From Amborella trichopoda (lineage: Eukaryota; Streptophyta; Magnoliopsida; Amborellales; Amborellaceae), in contig NW_006499883.1 of the NCBI RefSeq assembly GCF_000471905.2, positions 1,780,335 to 1,844,334 on the forward strand: DNA of 64,000 bases. Direction: 5' to 3'. Positions 11,532 through 23,050 of this stretch are shown here, piece by piece. Each line of letters begins with the position of its first letter. The first letter of the stretch is position 1. The translations under genes and the position numbers were made by a program. The notes beneath the pieces are model-generated. The model worked only from the letters and a program-made list of their open reading frames with translations. It had not been told where the DNA came from and made no database searches.

Positions 11532-11916
11532 GGGTGAGGTTTGTATAAGGTTGAGGTCCTAACAATGAAAGTAAGGCGCACATTTAAATAGTATTGAAAT
11601 AAGTTGTTTTAGTATCATAAATTTTTATGGTGACCTGAAAATTTAGTTTCATCTCTAATTATAAAATTTAAATATTAAAAAATAGTGTAGATTGAGCAGA
11701 TTTATAAATACTTAAAAAACTTAAAAATTGACCGAATACATTACAAGATTTACTATTTTCAAGACTAGAAATCAATTTTTTTAATATCTATAAATTTTGA
11801 GGTTGAGATGATCGAATTGAAGGTTTTTCAACATCGAAACAACCTCTTTTTATGAATATGAAAGGTGTGCCTCAATTTGATTGTCTAGGGCCTCGTCCTT
11901 GTATAAACATTTTCCT
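11532..11916 (+). mobile_element. MITE family M1, complete copy with 8-bp target-site duplication
   Basis: A 385-bp copy. Its left end is GGGTGAGGTTTGTATAAGG and its right end TATAAACATTTTCCT. The flanking direct repeat TTAAAATA is perfect at 11524-11531 and 11917-11924. It shares the internal blocks and orientation of the copy at 8138. Confidence 0.85.
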
Positions 11917-12560
11917 TTAAAATATGCAGAGTGGAGCAAAGGCTTTCAAATAAGCACCGGAGGCAACTATGTTTTTATAGGACCTAGGTTTTATGAAAAC
12001 AAAATAAAACCTCACATTAAATCCTCATCAAGAAAGCATTTTTGGTATAAAAAATATTCATAATGGTTCTTAAATCAATTTCCAACACCCGCAAAAACAA
12101 TAGTACTTTGAAACTAAAAAAAGTACATTATTTTTAAGGCAAATTAGATAATTTATTGTAATATACATTAATTTTAAAACTTAAAATCTTAATATATATA
12201 TNNNNNNNNNNNNNNNNNNNNATATATATATTTACAAACATAATAGTCGAAGTTGAGAGAGTCGATTTCAAGGTTTTTTCAACACTTGAGTTGCAATTTT
12301 TGATGAGTCATAAGGACCGAGGCTTTACTTATTTTGATTAGGGTGCAGCCCTATCGAACCATTGTCCATTGCTGAGGGGTACTCCATTGTTGTCCTAAAG
12401 TAAGCAATCATCATTGTAACTCCCATCACAACCCATGTGTCCCTTCTCCGCCTTCCATGCTGACATGTGCATCGATTAGGGCCTACAGTATTTAGTGACT
12501 CACTCCCATAGCATAACCTAGAAGGTGCAGTTGGCACGCGGATGCATCCTTGTGCACCTT
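11917..12560. other. Unassigned AT-rich stretch with a faint M1-like arm and an assembly gap
   Basis: Between about 11985 and 12330 there are weak echoes of family M1: TATTGTAATATACATTA, then AAGTTGAGAGAGTCGATTTC. No ends could be set. The rest, including the 12325-12537 minus-strand open frame, shows nothing I recognise. Confidence 0.35.
12202..12221. other. Assembly gap of 20 N in an (AT)n tract
   Basis: Twenty N bases are bordered on both sides by ATATATATAT, so the true length of this microsatellite is unknown. Confidence 0.99.
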
Positions 12561-12900
12561 CAAATTTTATCCCAGTATATAATTTTGATGTAAAATATTT
12601 TTAAAATTATTTTAAATTTTATTTTTATATTTAATTATAAAATTTAAATTTTAAAAATGATTAAAATCAATAGATCTATAAACATATGAAAATCTTGAAA
12701 ATGGATAGTGTAGATAATATGTTGTAAAATGTACTATTTTTTAGACTTAAATTTTTTTTTATTTTTCATAGTCGTACATCTCGATATCGAGATGATCAAT
12801 TAAAAGGTTTTTCAGCATTAAAACTACCTTTTCTGATGGATTATTTAGGGGCATATGTAGTTCTACATTATAAGGTAGCATCCTTATATAAACTTTTTTT
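12561..12900 (+). mobile_element. MITE family M1, diverged copy
   Basis: The M1 order of blocks is kept (CTTGAAAATGGATAG, then TGTACTATTTT, CTCGATATCGAGATGATCAA and TATATAAAC), but the ends have decayed and no flanking duplication is visible. Confidence 0.6.
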
Positions 12901-13082
12901 TAACCTAAAATATCCTAAACTTCAAATCAAAAATTATTTGTTGAAGTATGAAATCTTTTTTTTATTTTTTAACAGTCTCCCTTTTTTCTTTTCAGTTTTT
13001 TTACATGGAAATGGAATTGGGCAATGAAAACCTAACCTTTACTGTCTTGACCCAAGCTATTTCCTTCTGTTTTTTTGTAAAC

Positions 13083-13213
13083 AGTCTTTTTCTCTCTCTC
13101 TTGAGGAGGACCAAATATCCTATCAATATTATGACTTATTGAAACCTTAGTCTTTCTTTCTCTCTTGAGGATGACCAAATATCCTATTAAAATTATTACT
13201 TATTGAAACCTTT
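13083..13213. repeat. About 66-bp tandem duplication
   Basis: Two adjacent units both contain CTCTCTTGAGGA, GACCAAATATCCTAT and TTACTTATTGAAACCTT or a close variant. Confidence 0.8.
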
Positions 13214-13216
13214 TAA

Positions 13217-13619
13217 GGGGATGGTATATATAGAAGTGGGGTGAGCTGAAGCTGTAAATATCAAAGTAGAGCACACCTTCAAATAGTGTTGAGAAATGTG
13301 GTTTTAATATTGAAAATCTTTGTGATAGCCTTAAAATATATTTTCATCTCTAATTATAAATTTTAAAGCATTAAAAATAGTGTAAATCGAGCATATATAT
13401 GAAAACTTGAAAATCGTGAAAATTGATGGTCCAAAATGCATTACAAGATGCACTATTTTCAAAACTTGAAATCCATTTTTTTCTAATGTCAATGCATCTT
13501 GATGTCGAGATGATTAATTTAAAGATATTTGGACTTCAAAATGACCTCTTATAGTGAAATTTTTGAAGTACATTATAATTTTATTGTTTAGAGCCTCGGC
13601 TCAATATAAGTTTTTTCCT
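13217..13619 (+). mobile_element. MITE family M1, copy with decayed left end
   Basis: The internal blocks are clear: CACCTTCAAATAGTGTTGAG, GATGCACTATTTTCAAAAC and TTGATGTCGAGATGAT. The right end TTTAGAGCCTCGGCTC...TTTTTTCCT is also clear. The left terminus GGGATGGTATATATAG is diverged and no target-site duplication can be read. Confidence 0.75.
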
Positions 13620-13971
13620 AATGATATTGCCCAATGCATATGTGCTTGCATCATGAAAGGACTGTTTCACTTGGTAGGAGCCACTTTCTCATGTAAGGTA
13701 CAAGCACGCTTACATATGGAATCAATGATGTTAGACTTGGACAGTTAGATGCACGGTACTTTACTGTACAGCCTTATATGACCTTTTAACACCATCTGCA
13801 CTCCTACACTATGGTACTACAGTACCACACACTTCACCTCTCTCTCTCACTCTATTTTAAAGTTCAATTCTTTTTAATTTGTTGATTTTTTTTTTCTTGA
13901 GTTTGAGTTGTTCCTTTTTGGGAAACTTATTGAAGATTTCATGTAATGAAAAAAATTATATAAGGTCGTAA
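13620..13971. other. Stretch with no feature seen
   Basis: Nothing could be supported between the MITE and the LINE fragment. Confidence 0.45.
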
Positions 13972-14300
13972 TGTTTTTTTTGGGCAAGTCAGTGGGGGAG
14001 AAGGCCCCTACTCATTTTTTCATTAAGCTAAAGAAGATACAAATCACAGGATTACAACTCTATCATAGCACAATTGAGTTAAATAATAAAGTAAAGAAAG
14101 AAATGAAATCCGACGGTCTAGAATGCCAAACTGTAACGGCAGAGAGAGATATCCTCTTTTCGACAAGTGAATCTGCTACAAGTTGGCTTCACAATAAATA
14201 TGGAAAATGCTCCATCTATGATATGAGAGCTTGTGATGGCAGTTGGTGCTACCAAAGCTTAAGTCAGCTAGATCACGAACATGATGAATGATTTTTCTCA
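13972..14300 (-). mobile_element. LINE 3'-end fragment (RNase H tail and 3' UTR)
   Basis: Read on the minus strand, the stretch ends in a poly-A run (poly-T on the plus strand at 13973-13981) preceded by GTAGGGGCCTTCTCCCCC. Upstream in one frame is LVADSLVEKRISLSAVTVW, which resembles the 'ADSLAKxGV...VW' tail of the RNase H domain of plant L1-type LINEs. Only the 3' end is present, as is usual for LINE copies cut short during reverse transcription. The overlapping plus-strand open frame (13971-14291) is its shadow. Confidence 0.6.
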
Positions 14301-14369
14301 ATAAATTTTCTCTCCTCGAAGCTTTAGTTTGAAAAAATCTGAGATTGTGTTCCTCCGATATATACCAAA

Positions 14370-14690
14370 TTTTAACCTTATACTGTTGTAGAGTGCACCT
14401 AAAAATCCTCTACAAAAGAGTCTTTTGACATGTAAGAACCCTTCAATTGATCATCTTGACCTCAAGTTATGTGGATACAAAAAACATAAAGATTTCAACT
14501 CCTAAAAATAGTGCATCTTGTAATAAGGTCTCTAGACCATCTATTTTAAAAATTTTCACGTATTTATAGATCTCCTCAATGTGTATCTTTTTAAAATTTT
14601 AAATTTCAAAACTAGAGATAAAAATAAATTTTTAAACCATCATAAGATTTATAATACTAACATCTCCAAGTAAAAGCACCGGTACCACAC
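14370..14690 (-). mobile_element. MITE family M1, reverse-orientation copy
   Basis: The reverse complement of the M1 blocks is clear: TTGATCATCTTGACCTCAAG, then AAAATAGTGCATCTTGTAAT and AAAATTTTAAATTTC. The termini are too diverged to define a target-site duplication. Confidence 0.7.
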
Positions 14691-16578
14691 TTGAAGTGAG
14701 AAGGCCAATATTTTTAAGTATAGCGATGATTCAGCATTTTAAATGTCAAACCCACCTTTTTTATTTAAAGTGCATGTATATTATGCTCAGAAGGCAAACT
14801 AGTTCCCTTAGGCAAAAGTGCTTAGCATGATGTTTTGGGTATGAAACTTAAGGTCACTTGAAAATAACTTGATCATTAAAAAGGTAAAAAAAAGGAAATC
14901 TAGAATTTGAGCTCTTGAACACTCGTATTGATCATCCAAAAGTTTGGAAGGTCTCTATTCAATCTTAAGATGCAAGTTTCAAGGCACATAATGAGGGCAT
15001 TTAAAAAATCTTTATTAAGATTGCTAGCAAGATTAAAGAGATGGCATCCACAAACAATTAAAAGCCTTCGTTTGAAATTTAGTCAAACGAGTAAGCATGC
15101 GGAATGCTCCCATAGGAGCATAGTATACATACACTTACTTAGAAAAAGTGAGCTGTTTGGATACCTGCAAATCTATTATAAGACAATAGATAAAATATTA
15201 CATTTTACTTAGGACTTTAATAGTAAGAAAATAAAAAAAGATTACTCGAGATTTTCTAAAAAAATTAAGAAATCATTACAGGGTGAAAAATGTATTGCGC
15301 TCTTTCGGTGATTTTTGCTTCCCAAATCTGTGTTTTTATTCGTACTATACTTGCTTATTCCTTTGTGAATGTGCTTCAAATTTTTTTTTTTTCTATTTAT
15401 TTTATCTATGTTGGATGTTGTTTGTGTGTCATTTTGTTGTCCACTCATCGTTTATAAATTTTGGATATCTGGAAATATATATAACTTGTATGACATGGCG
15501 GATTTGGGTTCTCTTCTCTATGAATCAAGATCATTTTTGTTTTTGCTGCTATTCTTGCTAATAAACCCCATATCAGTGAGTTTTTTTTTTTCTGCTATTG
15601 TTTGCTGATAAATTCGAAGTACTAAAGTTCACTCACATAGAATCACCAAATCAGTGTGCTTAAATTGTTTTTTTTTTCAGAACTTTTTTAGATTAAATTA
15701 TCTCTTCAATCTCCTCCAATACCCAACATAATTTCTCCTCCAATGCATCTCATTTAGTCATAAAGCCTTCTAGGTTATTAGCTAAAAATTTTCGAACTTT
15801 TTTTGTCTTTTGAATTTGCATATGGAAGTTTTCTAGCGAGAGATAATCGAAAGCCTTTAGCACAAGAAAAGAAAACATAAAAAATATGATGGCTTATCAT
15901 AATAAAAGTATGTTATTCCAAAGTGTTAACTTCTTGAAAACATGTGATTCCAAGTCAAGACACAAAGGCATACAAAAGGTGTGGCTAATTCTTGTGCCTA
16001 ATGCAATTATAAAGTTTAAACTACATATTAATAAGGATTCTACTCTCACCCATGTTTTGGGTATAAAGCCAACAAAAAACAGGGTGTGAAGAGTAGATAC
16101 TTTGGTGTTAACAAATACCGAGATGGTTTTTGGACTTGGAAATTTTTGTTATCGAATTACTATGTCTACTCTCTAACACACACATACATTATATCTCTCC
16201 CTTTTGGTGGATGGATTATGAACTTCTCTATTAGTTTCTATATCTATGATAATATTAGTAAATTTTATTAGAACAATGATAATTTTATTTCACGTTCTCA
16301 TTCTCTCTTTAAAATGGTGATGATTAAGATCAATACTTTGCACACTCTCTATCTTTGGAATGGTGATTATTAATACATTTATTTCTCTCTCTCTTTCTAG
16401 AATGTTGATGATGATATTACTAGAAAATATTTTTGGAATCGTGTGATGATATTTTAATTCCAAATTTTAGTGGAATTTTGTGACAGAAAAAGAGAAATGA
16501 TAGTTTATAGGCAACTACTGATAAAATGTTGATAATGCATTTCCATATTTCTTCCAGACATAGCCAAACAATAGCAAT
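14691..16578. other. AT-rich intergenic stretch with no supported gene
   Basis: Short open frames at 14928-15212, 15283-15608 and 15886-16089 have no recognisable domain and low-complexity T-rich composition, so I do not call them genes. (CT)n runs occur near 16380-16400. Confidence 0.45.
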
Positions 16579-17640
16579 CAGTGGTCGCAAATCCAGCCAG
16601 TCCGAACCGAAACGGCCGGTTACATCGGTACCGGCAAGGTACCGACTCCAATTAAGGCCAGTTTTGTGGTAGTAATGGATATCACGGTCTCTCCAAAAAA
16701 ATTGGTACTAAAACTGACTGGTTTATGGTCGAATCGGCGGATTTCATTCAAAACAGGCTAGGTTTTGCTAACCGGTCCAGTTTATCGATATAACACTCGA
16801 AATAATGTAAAAAACGGTATAATCTCAAACAATGGCCATTATTTGACACAGCGGCCATTATTTGTAACAGAAACCATGAATCAAATTTTGTAGCCTTTTT
16901 TTATTCCAATTTCTGACTTTTTTTTATTTTTTCAATCAATTATTACACTTATACACCTGAAATTTTCTATAAATAACTGTTATTGAATCAAAATCGAAAA
17001 AGAACAATTTTTTGGTGGATTGAAAATGGCGGATTTCTGAAACTATGAAATTTCCTCCATTTTATCAATCTGAGCTTCAATACCCCATGAATATGCATGA
17101 AAATGGAGGGCTTTGATGCATTATTGAAGGCTTAAACTTTTACCTGTTTCGATTTGTCGAAAAAAATGAATATTTGAGGTTGATTTCGGCCGAAAGTGAG
17201 TAGCAGCGAAGAACTGTATTCGATGAAAAAAAATTGATTTTTGATCAATGTATTGATCGTTTGTTTTAGAATTGATCAGTGAAGTTTGATCATCAAGGCT
17301 TCATCAATCGGATACATTAGGTATTTTAATTTATCATTGAGTAAATTTATTTATATGAAACTTTTTTTGTTGTGTTTTTGTTTTGAAAATTTTGTGAAGT
17401 GCAATATTCGCAATTTTTTGAAAAAAGATCTCAATAGTTAATGGATCTTCATGAAATTTGGGGCATTTGAATCTTAATTGAAGTATCTATCATATCCCCA
17501 TGTCAATTTGTTCAAAAAATGAAAGATTTGGGGTTGATTTTGACTCTCAAATTTATGTGTTCTTTGGGTCAATTTAAGGATTCTTAAAAAAATTTGTTTT
17601 TTAATAAAATTACATTTTGTTTTTATAAAAATATTATATT

Positions 17641-18192
17641 TGTGATGATTATGAGAAAAAAATTCTTTCTTTTTAATTTTATATATTTTTGGTGAGCTTC
17701 TTGGATTGTTTTTAATGTTGTATATTTTTTTTACAAAAATATGTTTTTTTGTGAAGAATATGAGAACAAAATATTTCTTTTTTTTTAATGTTATGTATTT
17801 TTTATGAGCTTATTGGATTGTTTCTAATGTTATATATATTTATATAAAAATATGTTTTTTGTGATGAATATGAGAAAAAATATATATTCTTTCGTTTTAA
17901 TTTTATATATTGTTGATGAGCTTGTTGGATTGTTTTTAATGTTGTATATTTTCTTTACAAAAATATGTTTTTTTGTGATGAATATGAGAAAAAAATATTT
18001 CTTTCTTTTTAATGTTATATATTTTTGATGAGCTTGTTGGATTATTTTTAATGTTATATTTTTTATATAAAATTATGTTTTTTGTGATGAATAAGAGAAA
18101 AAAAAATTTCTTGCTTTTAATGTTATATAGTTTTGGTGAGCTTGTTGGATTGTTTTTTATGTTGTGTATTTTTTTTATAAAAATATGTTTTA
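17641..18192. repeat. Five-unit tandem array of about 110 bp inside the hAT element
   Basis: Each unit carries GTGATGAATATGAGAAAAAA, then a T-rich run, GATGAGCTTGTTGGATTGTT, and ends in ACAAAAATATGTTTTTT or a close variant. There are five units of roughly 108-117 bp. Confidence 0.85.
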
Positions 18193-19612
18193 CATGTTAA
18201 AATTGCAATCTTATATAATTTTTTTTCATCTTAATTCTACATTTTAAGTTTCATGTATGCGAAAAGTACAAATTCTGTGGCAAAACAAGTTAATATCTTG
18301 AATATCTTTGTTGTCGAGATGATTATTTTCTGGTTATGAAGGCTATTTATTGATTCATGGTCATGATAATTTAGGGGAATAATCTATCAATGGCCAACTT
18401 TGCTTTTCTTTTTCATAGATGATCGGTAGTGTTTCATCATTTTTCTCTAACTATTTATTTATTTGTTTGTTTGTATACTGATTTTGTTTTGCTCCTTAAT
18501 TCCTATCGATTCAAGGTCTCATTGCTCCTCATTCCTATAACTGTGCATCATTTTTTTGCTCCTCAATCCTATTTTTTTGTTCATGTATTGCTGGTTTATG
18601 GGATTATTGTGCACTTTTTCATTTTGACGAAATATTTGATAACTGACTGTTGGTGTATCGGTTGTCGTTGTTCTCAACTTTTTGTTTGGTTGTGACATTT
18701 TATACTAATTTATTTTTTTATTTGTTACAAGTTATCTATCATATATTGCAACTTCATACTCTTAAAATCTGTTTACTAGCCTCTATGAAGAAAAGAGGTA
18801 GAAACTAAAAAGTGTTTTACTCATCTCTCATGTTTCCACATTTGAAATGGATAAAAAATTAACCTGTTTTTTTTTAAATATGCATCTTAATTCTACATTT
18901 TAAAGTTGCCATCTTATATATATACATTTTTTTTCATGTTAAAACCCAACTCAAAAGGTCACTGAGTAAATGAGGTTTGACTATTTGAGATTTGGCCATT
19001 TGAAAATCGATTTGGCCATATTTTTTTAAAATATGCGATTTAGCCATTTGAAGCAGCACTTAACACCGTGACCCACACCATGCATTTGATAACCAAGTTA
19101 CTGAGTAAATGAGGTGCTCTCTCTTACTACCTTGACTTACAACCTTTCGAAAAACTGGGAACATTATCATGCTATAAAAAAAATATGCTCTCAAACCCAA
19201 TTCTAAATTAAAACAACTTTTTTCAACATCAATATTAAAACAACATTAAAACATTATAGAAGCATATATTGTTACGTCATCCATAGCTTACTTTTTTTTT
19301 TATGGTCTTCTATGGCCCATAAAGAAGTAGATATAAATCTTTGTTGCAAATGTTTTAATTTTAAAAATGAAATTTTGTTTGCACTTCATTTATTTGTTTA
19401 TTTCTTTTGTGTGTTTACTTGGATGCTTAATTACCTTGAGTTGCATTATCCAAAGAGGAATGGATCAATTTGTAACGCTTTATTTCGTTTTGGGGTCATC
19501 GAAAATGAAAAGAGCATCTTGATTGGGTAAAATATTGAGGCAAAAATGTCTCAAATAAATATATTTTTTAATGAACTTTTATGTTCAGAAAAATTTACAA
19601 GAAAATAATAAG

Positions 19613-19750
19613 ATGAGGAGGGGAGATGTGACGTGGCAGTATGGCACAAAAGTGAATGATAAAAGAAGAGTTCGATGTAATTTTTGTAACAAGGAAATGG
19701 GTACCATGATCCCCCTCGCCACTCTCATTACTACTAGCATTGTTAGTTGA
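19613..19750 (+). pseudogene. hAT transposase N-terminus, BED zinc-finger remnant
   Basis: A 45-codon frame reads MRRGDVTWQYGTKVNDKRRV followed by RCNFCNKEMGT. This matches the start of plant hAT transposases: 'W.YGTKV...' and then the first Cys pair of a BED zinc finger, CNFC. The His pair of the finger and the catalytic core are absent downstream, where only about 300 bp remain before the element's right end. It is a relic that shows the superfamily and orientation of the surrounding element. Confidence 0.7.
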
Positions 19751-20061
19751 ACTTTGTAACTTCATTAATTGAATTAATGTCAAATTATAAATTGTATTGC
19801 ATATCTCCATTGTATTCAAATATTAATTTATATAAAAAGTTGTTTCAGTTTTTTTTTTGTAAGATATATGTACGTGATATGATAGTATACACTTAACCGG
19901 ACTAACTGGTATCGGACTAACTAGGCCAGTTATAAAAAAAAAATCTACTTGATTGGTTAGTCCGGTTAATCGTCCTGGTTAGTCCGATTCCGGTTCAAAC
20001 CGCTCCGAGCCTCTTGACCTGTTAACCACTCCAGTTCGATTTTGCGAACACTAGTAGCAAT

Positions 20062-21043
20062 GTACTTCCCAGGTTGAATCTAAATACTACCCAAACAGTG
20101 GCAATCCATCTGCAGGTAATGTATTACGCCTGTAATATATTTTACAAATAATATATTTCCAGGTATCCATACTATTGTTTAAGGGCATGTATACTATACT
20201 ATGTCGGGTGCATAGTTCACATTTACTCCCTCGGACAGAAGATTTACTTAGGAGGATTTTCTAAATTTGAGGTTTTGGGAACCACCTAAGAATGATTAGA
20301 TGATTATTGTCAAACGAAAAAATTTGAAATTTGAGTTTTCTAACACTTAGATCTTACCCTCTAAAAATTGGAATTTTTATATTCCATCTTGAAAGACTAT
20401 TTTTTTCATAGAGGGTGAAATTATGATTTTTTTTTATTAAGGCTAATATAAGAGCCATATCTCCAAAATTTAGGGTCCTAAAATTAATCCTACATGGGGT
20501 TTAACCCAAGGAGTAAATGAACATTATACTTTTTTTGGAGTATAATATCTTGTAGTTTTGCTTAAAAAAGGCAGCTGCTTAAAAAAAAGTGGGTTCGAAT
20601 AATTGACCCTATTTTTTCTTTTAAAAACCTAGTTTTGATGCTTCAAGTTTCAAACGCATTGAGAAAATCCAAATAATAATAATAATAATAATAAAAGAAT
20701 TTGGCACTTCAAGTATCAGTCCCATTCTATCTCTCTAATGTTGAATATAGTTGTTTAATTATTTGTCTACTATTAGAATGATCTTAAATGAACGATAGTC
20801 TTATCTCATATATGGACCCCTAAGACGAGGAGTTCTTGGTAATATTTACTGTCGTATATGTAATGTATTGCATATTGGCATGCCACTACCCAGGTGAGAA
20901 GGCAGCCTGTACATACCTCAATTCTAACATAGGCTAAATGCATCAATTGTCAGTATTTTTTATTTGAAAAATGCTTAAGTATATTTCAGAACAACAATAT
21001 GGTTTTATCATTCTTTCCTAAATTGTTTGTAGAGAGAGAAAGA
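20062..21043. other. AT-rich stretch with an (AAT)n run
   Basis: An (AAT)n microsatellite lies at about 20672-20693. No gene could be supported. Confidence 0.5.
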
Positions 21044-23050
21044 TGTGGGTATGAGTCCCACATTGAAGAAGAAAGAGTTTTTTGAGTTGTATTTAAGAGC
21101 ATGTATTCTCATGCAATATACTCTTAGTACAAGGAAGAGAGAAAGTGCATGTACGGAGCACGCGAAATGCGATGTGTGTGCATGAGAGCGAGGGCGCAAG
21201 GGCACTTGATGGTGCACCAGTAACAACATTGTAACTTGTAGTTGTTGGTGGTGCATGTAACCACCAATACACTAAATGTGCAAGTGCATGTCACTTGTAG
21301 TTGTTGGGTGGTGCATATAACCACCACAATACTAAATGGACAGCCTCTTGGTGGTCTATAATAAGGCATTCCTACCCATACGAGCTCTATAATAAGGCCT
21401 TCTTACCCATACGAGTTAGTGATTTAGGGCACACTTCTGAGCCTCTCAAATATACATTTCTCTGCAATTCCAACAAGTACAACAGTGGGCTTATCTCTCT
21501 CTACTAGATTTTTCTCTTTTTCTCTCTCTAATAGGTCAGGACTGTGGTGTCTGGTGTGTGGGTTCCAAGCTCGGGTGCATAGAACTAAGGAACATTGAAA
21601 AAGATTTCTTTGATTTCCTATATCCCCAAGACGAATTGACTTTCTTATGCACATCAAATATAGTATCGAAGGGGGCCAAATATGGTCTTGAGACAACGCT
21701 TCTGTGTGCCCAAAAACAAGAAGAGTTCGAGCTCCTATTTTTGAAATCATACCATTTTCTATCCCCATTTCACCCACAAAACTTTCAACAATTCAAGACT
21801 ATATTATGGGTGAAAGAAAAGATATTGCCATGACTTCTTTGAAAGTCTTGAACTATGATTTTACACGACTCAAACGATTCAATGGGCGGAACTTCAAAAC
21901 GATTTTACAGAAGAGTCTTGTAACCGAAGATTCCTGATCTCTAACTTTTTTAGATTTTAAATTCACTGAAAAAAATCATATTCTCTCTCAAGTATATGAG
22001 TTGCAGCTTATAGTCAATGTAAAGAATGTGGAATTTCCTTGGATGAGTTTTTTCTAGTAGGCATCATAATTCATAAGCTACCCCCATCTTAGAAAGAGTA
22101 CTAAAAGAAGATAAAACACAAGAAAATTGATTTTGATTTTGTTAACTTCAAAGATCTCTTCGAATTGAAGAAGATAATAGACTTAGGGAAAAGAAAAATG
22201 AATCAATTAATTTTCACTTTGAGGCAAAAGTTGTTGAGCAAAAATCAAGTGCTCCATATAACAAGAAGCACTTCTTTCTTAAGGTCCATAATGAAAATTA
22301 TAAGGACCAAAAGTCTATTGCCAACAAAAATTAAAAGAAAACCACTTGTTATGTATGTGAAAAACTGGGACACTATTCAGGAGAGTGTCGACACCGAAAA
22401 GGGCTCAAAATGCCTAGAGACCAAATGAACTTGATCACTGATGAAAGTTTTGTAGTAATGGTCACCGAAGTAAACATAATTGATAAAAACCATGGCTAGT
22501 GGGTTGATACTGGTGCTACCATTCATGTATCCATAGCTAGTGGGTTGATACTGGTACTACCATTCATGTATCTAACAATTGAGACATGTTTAAGACTTTT
22601 GAACCAGTAGGTGACGGTAATTCGGTTCACCTTGGAACCCAAGCTATGATAAATATGCTTGGACATGGTACGGTGGAACTAAAGTTTAGTTCGGGCAAGG
22701 TACTCACCTTAGAAAATGTGTATTATGTACTAGATATGAAAAGAAACCTTTCCTGGAGATGTATCTTGAATAAAAAGGGCCTTAAAATAGTCATTGGGTC
22801 TAATAAACTCATCATGACAAAAAATGGTATATTTGTTGGTAAGGGATACTCATGTGACGAGATGTTCAAGTTTGATCTAATTAATGAAATGAATAAGTCA
22901 TTTATTTATATTGTGACTTCTTATAATGTGTGACATGGTATATTAGGACATCTCAATTATTCTTCTATTAAATCTTTGGTTAAATTATGATTGATTTTTA
23001 ATTGCGATAAATTAACTAAAGAAAAATGTAAAGTATGTTGTTTACGATGA
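21044..23050 (+). mobile_element. Ty1/copia fossil: LTR-like start, gag zinc knuckle, protease and pre-integrase region
   Basis: The stretch opens with a copia-style LTR start (TGTGGGTATGAGTCCCACAT), which contains two internal tandem repeats (about 70 bp at 21212-21345 and about 32 bp at 21354-21420). Further on are a gag zinc knuckle (CYVCEKLGHYSGECRHRKG, about 22340-22400), the protease motif WVDTGATIHVS (about 22500) and a pre-integrase stretch (22586-23040). All are on the plus strand in the family's order. A short duplication of about 42 bp lies at 22495-22575. The integrase core, reverse transcriptase and second LTR are not seen in the window. It is broken, with roughly ten or more breaks, and probably old. 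Confidence 0.8.

Larger units (their letters stand above)
16579..20053 (+). mobile_element. hAT transposon of 3.5 kb, non-functional, with 8-bp target-site duplication
   Basis: The left tip CAGTGGTCGCAAATCC pairs with the right tip, whose reverse complement starts TAGTGTTCGCAAAATC. Both are the classic hAT terminal type. The flanking octamers are ATAGCAAT (16571-16578) and GTAGCAAT (20054-20061), 7 of 8 identical. Both subterminal regions are dense in CCGGTT/AACCGG and GTCCG motifs, likely transposase-binding repeats. The only coding trace is a BED zinc-finger start at 19613. The rest is long AT-rich DNA with a tandem array, so most of the transposase is missing and the element depends on others or is dead. 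Confidence 0.8.

Noticed and set aside
13971-14291. 106-codon plus-strand open frame
   Set aside because: The minus strand reads as a LINE RNase H tail and 3' UTR with poly-A end, which accounts for the stretch.
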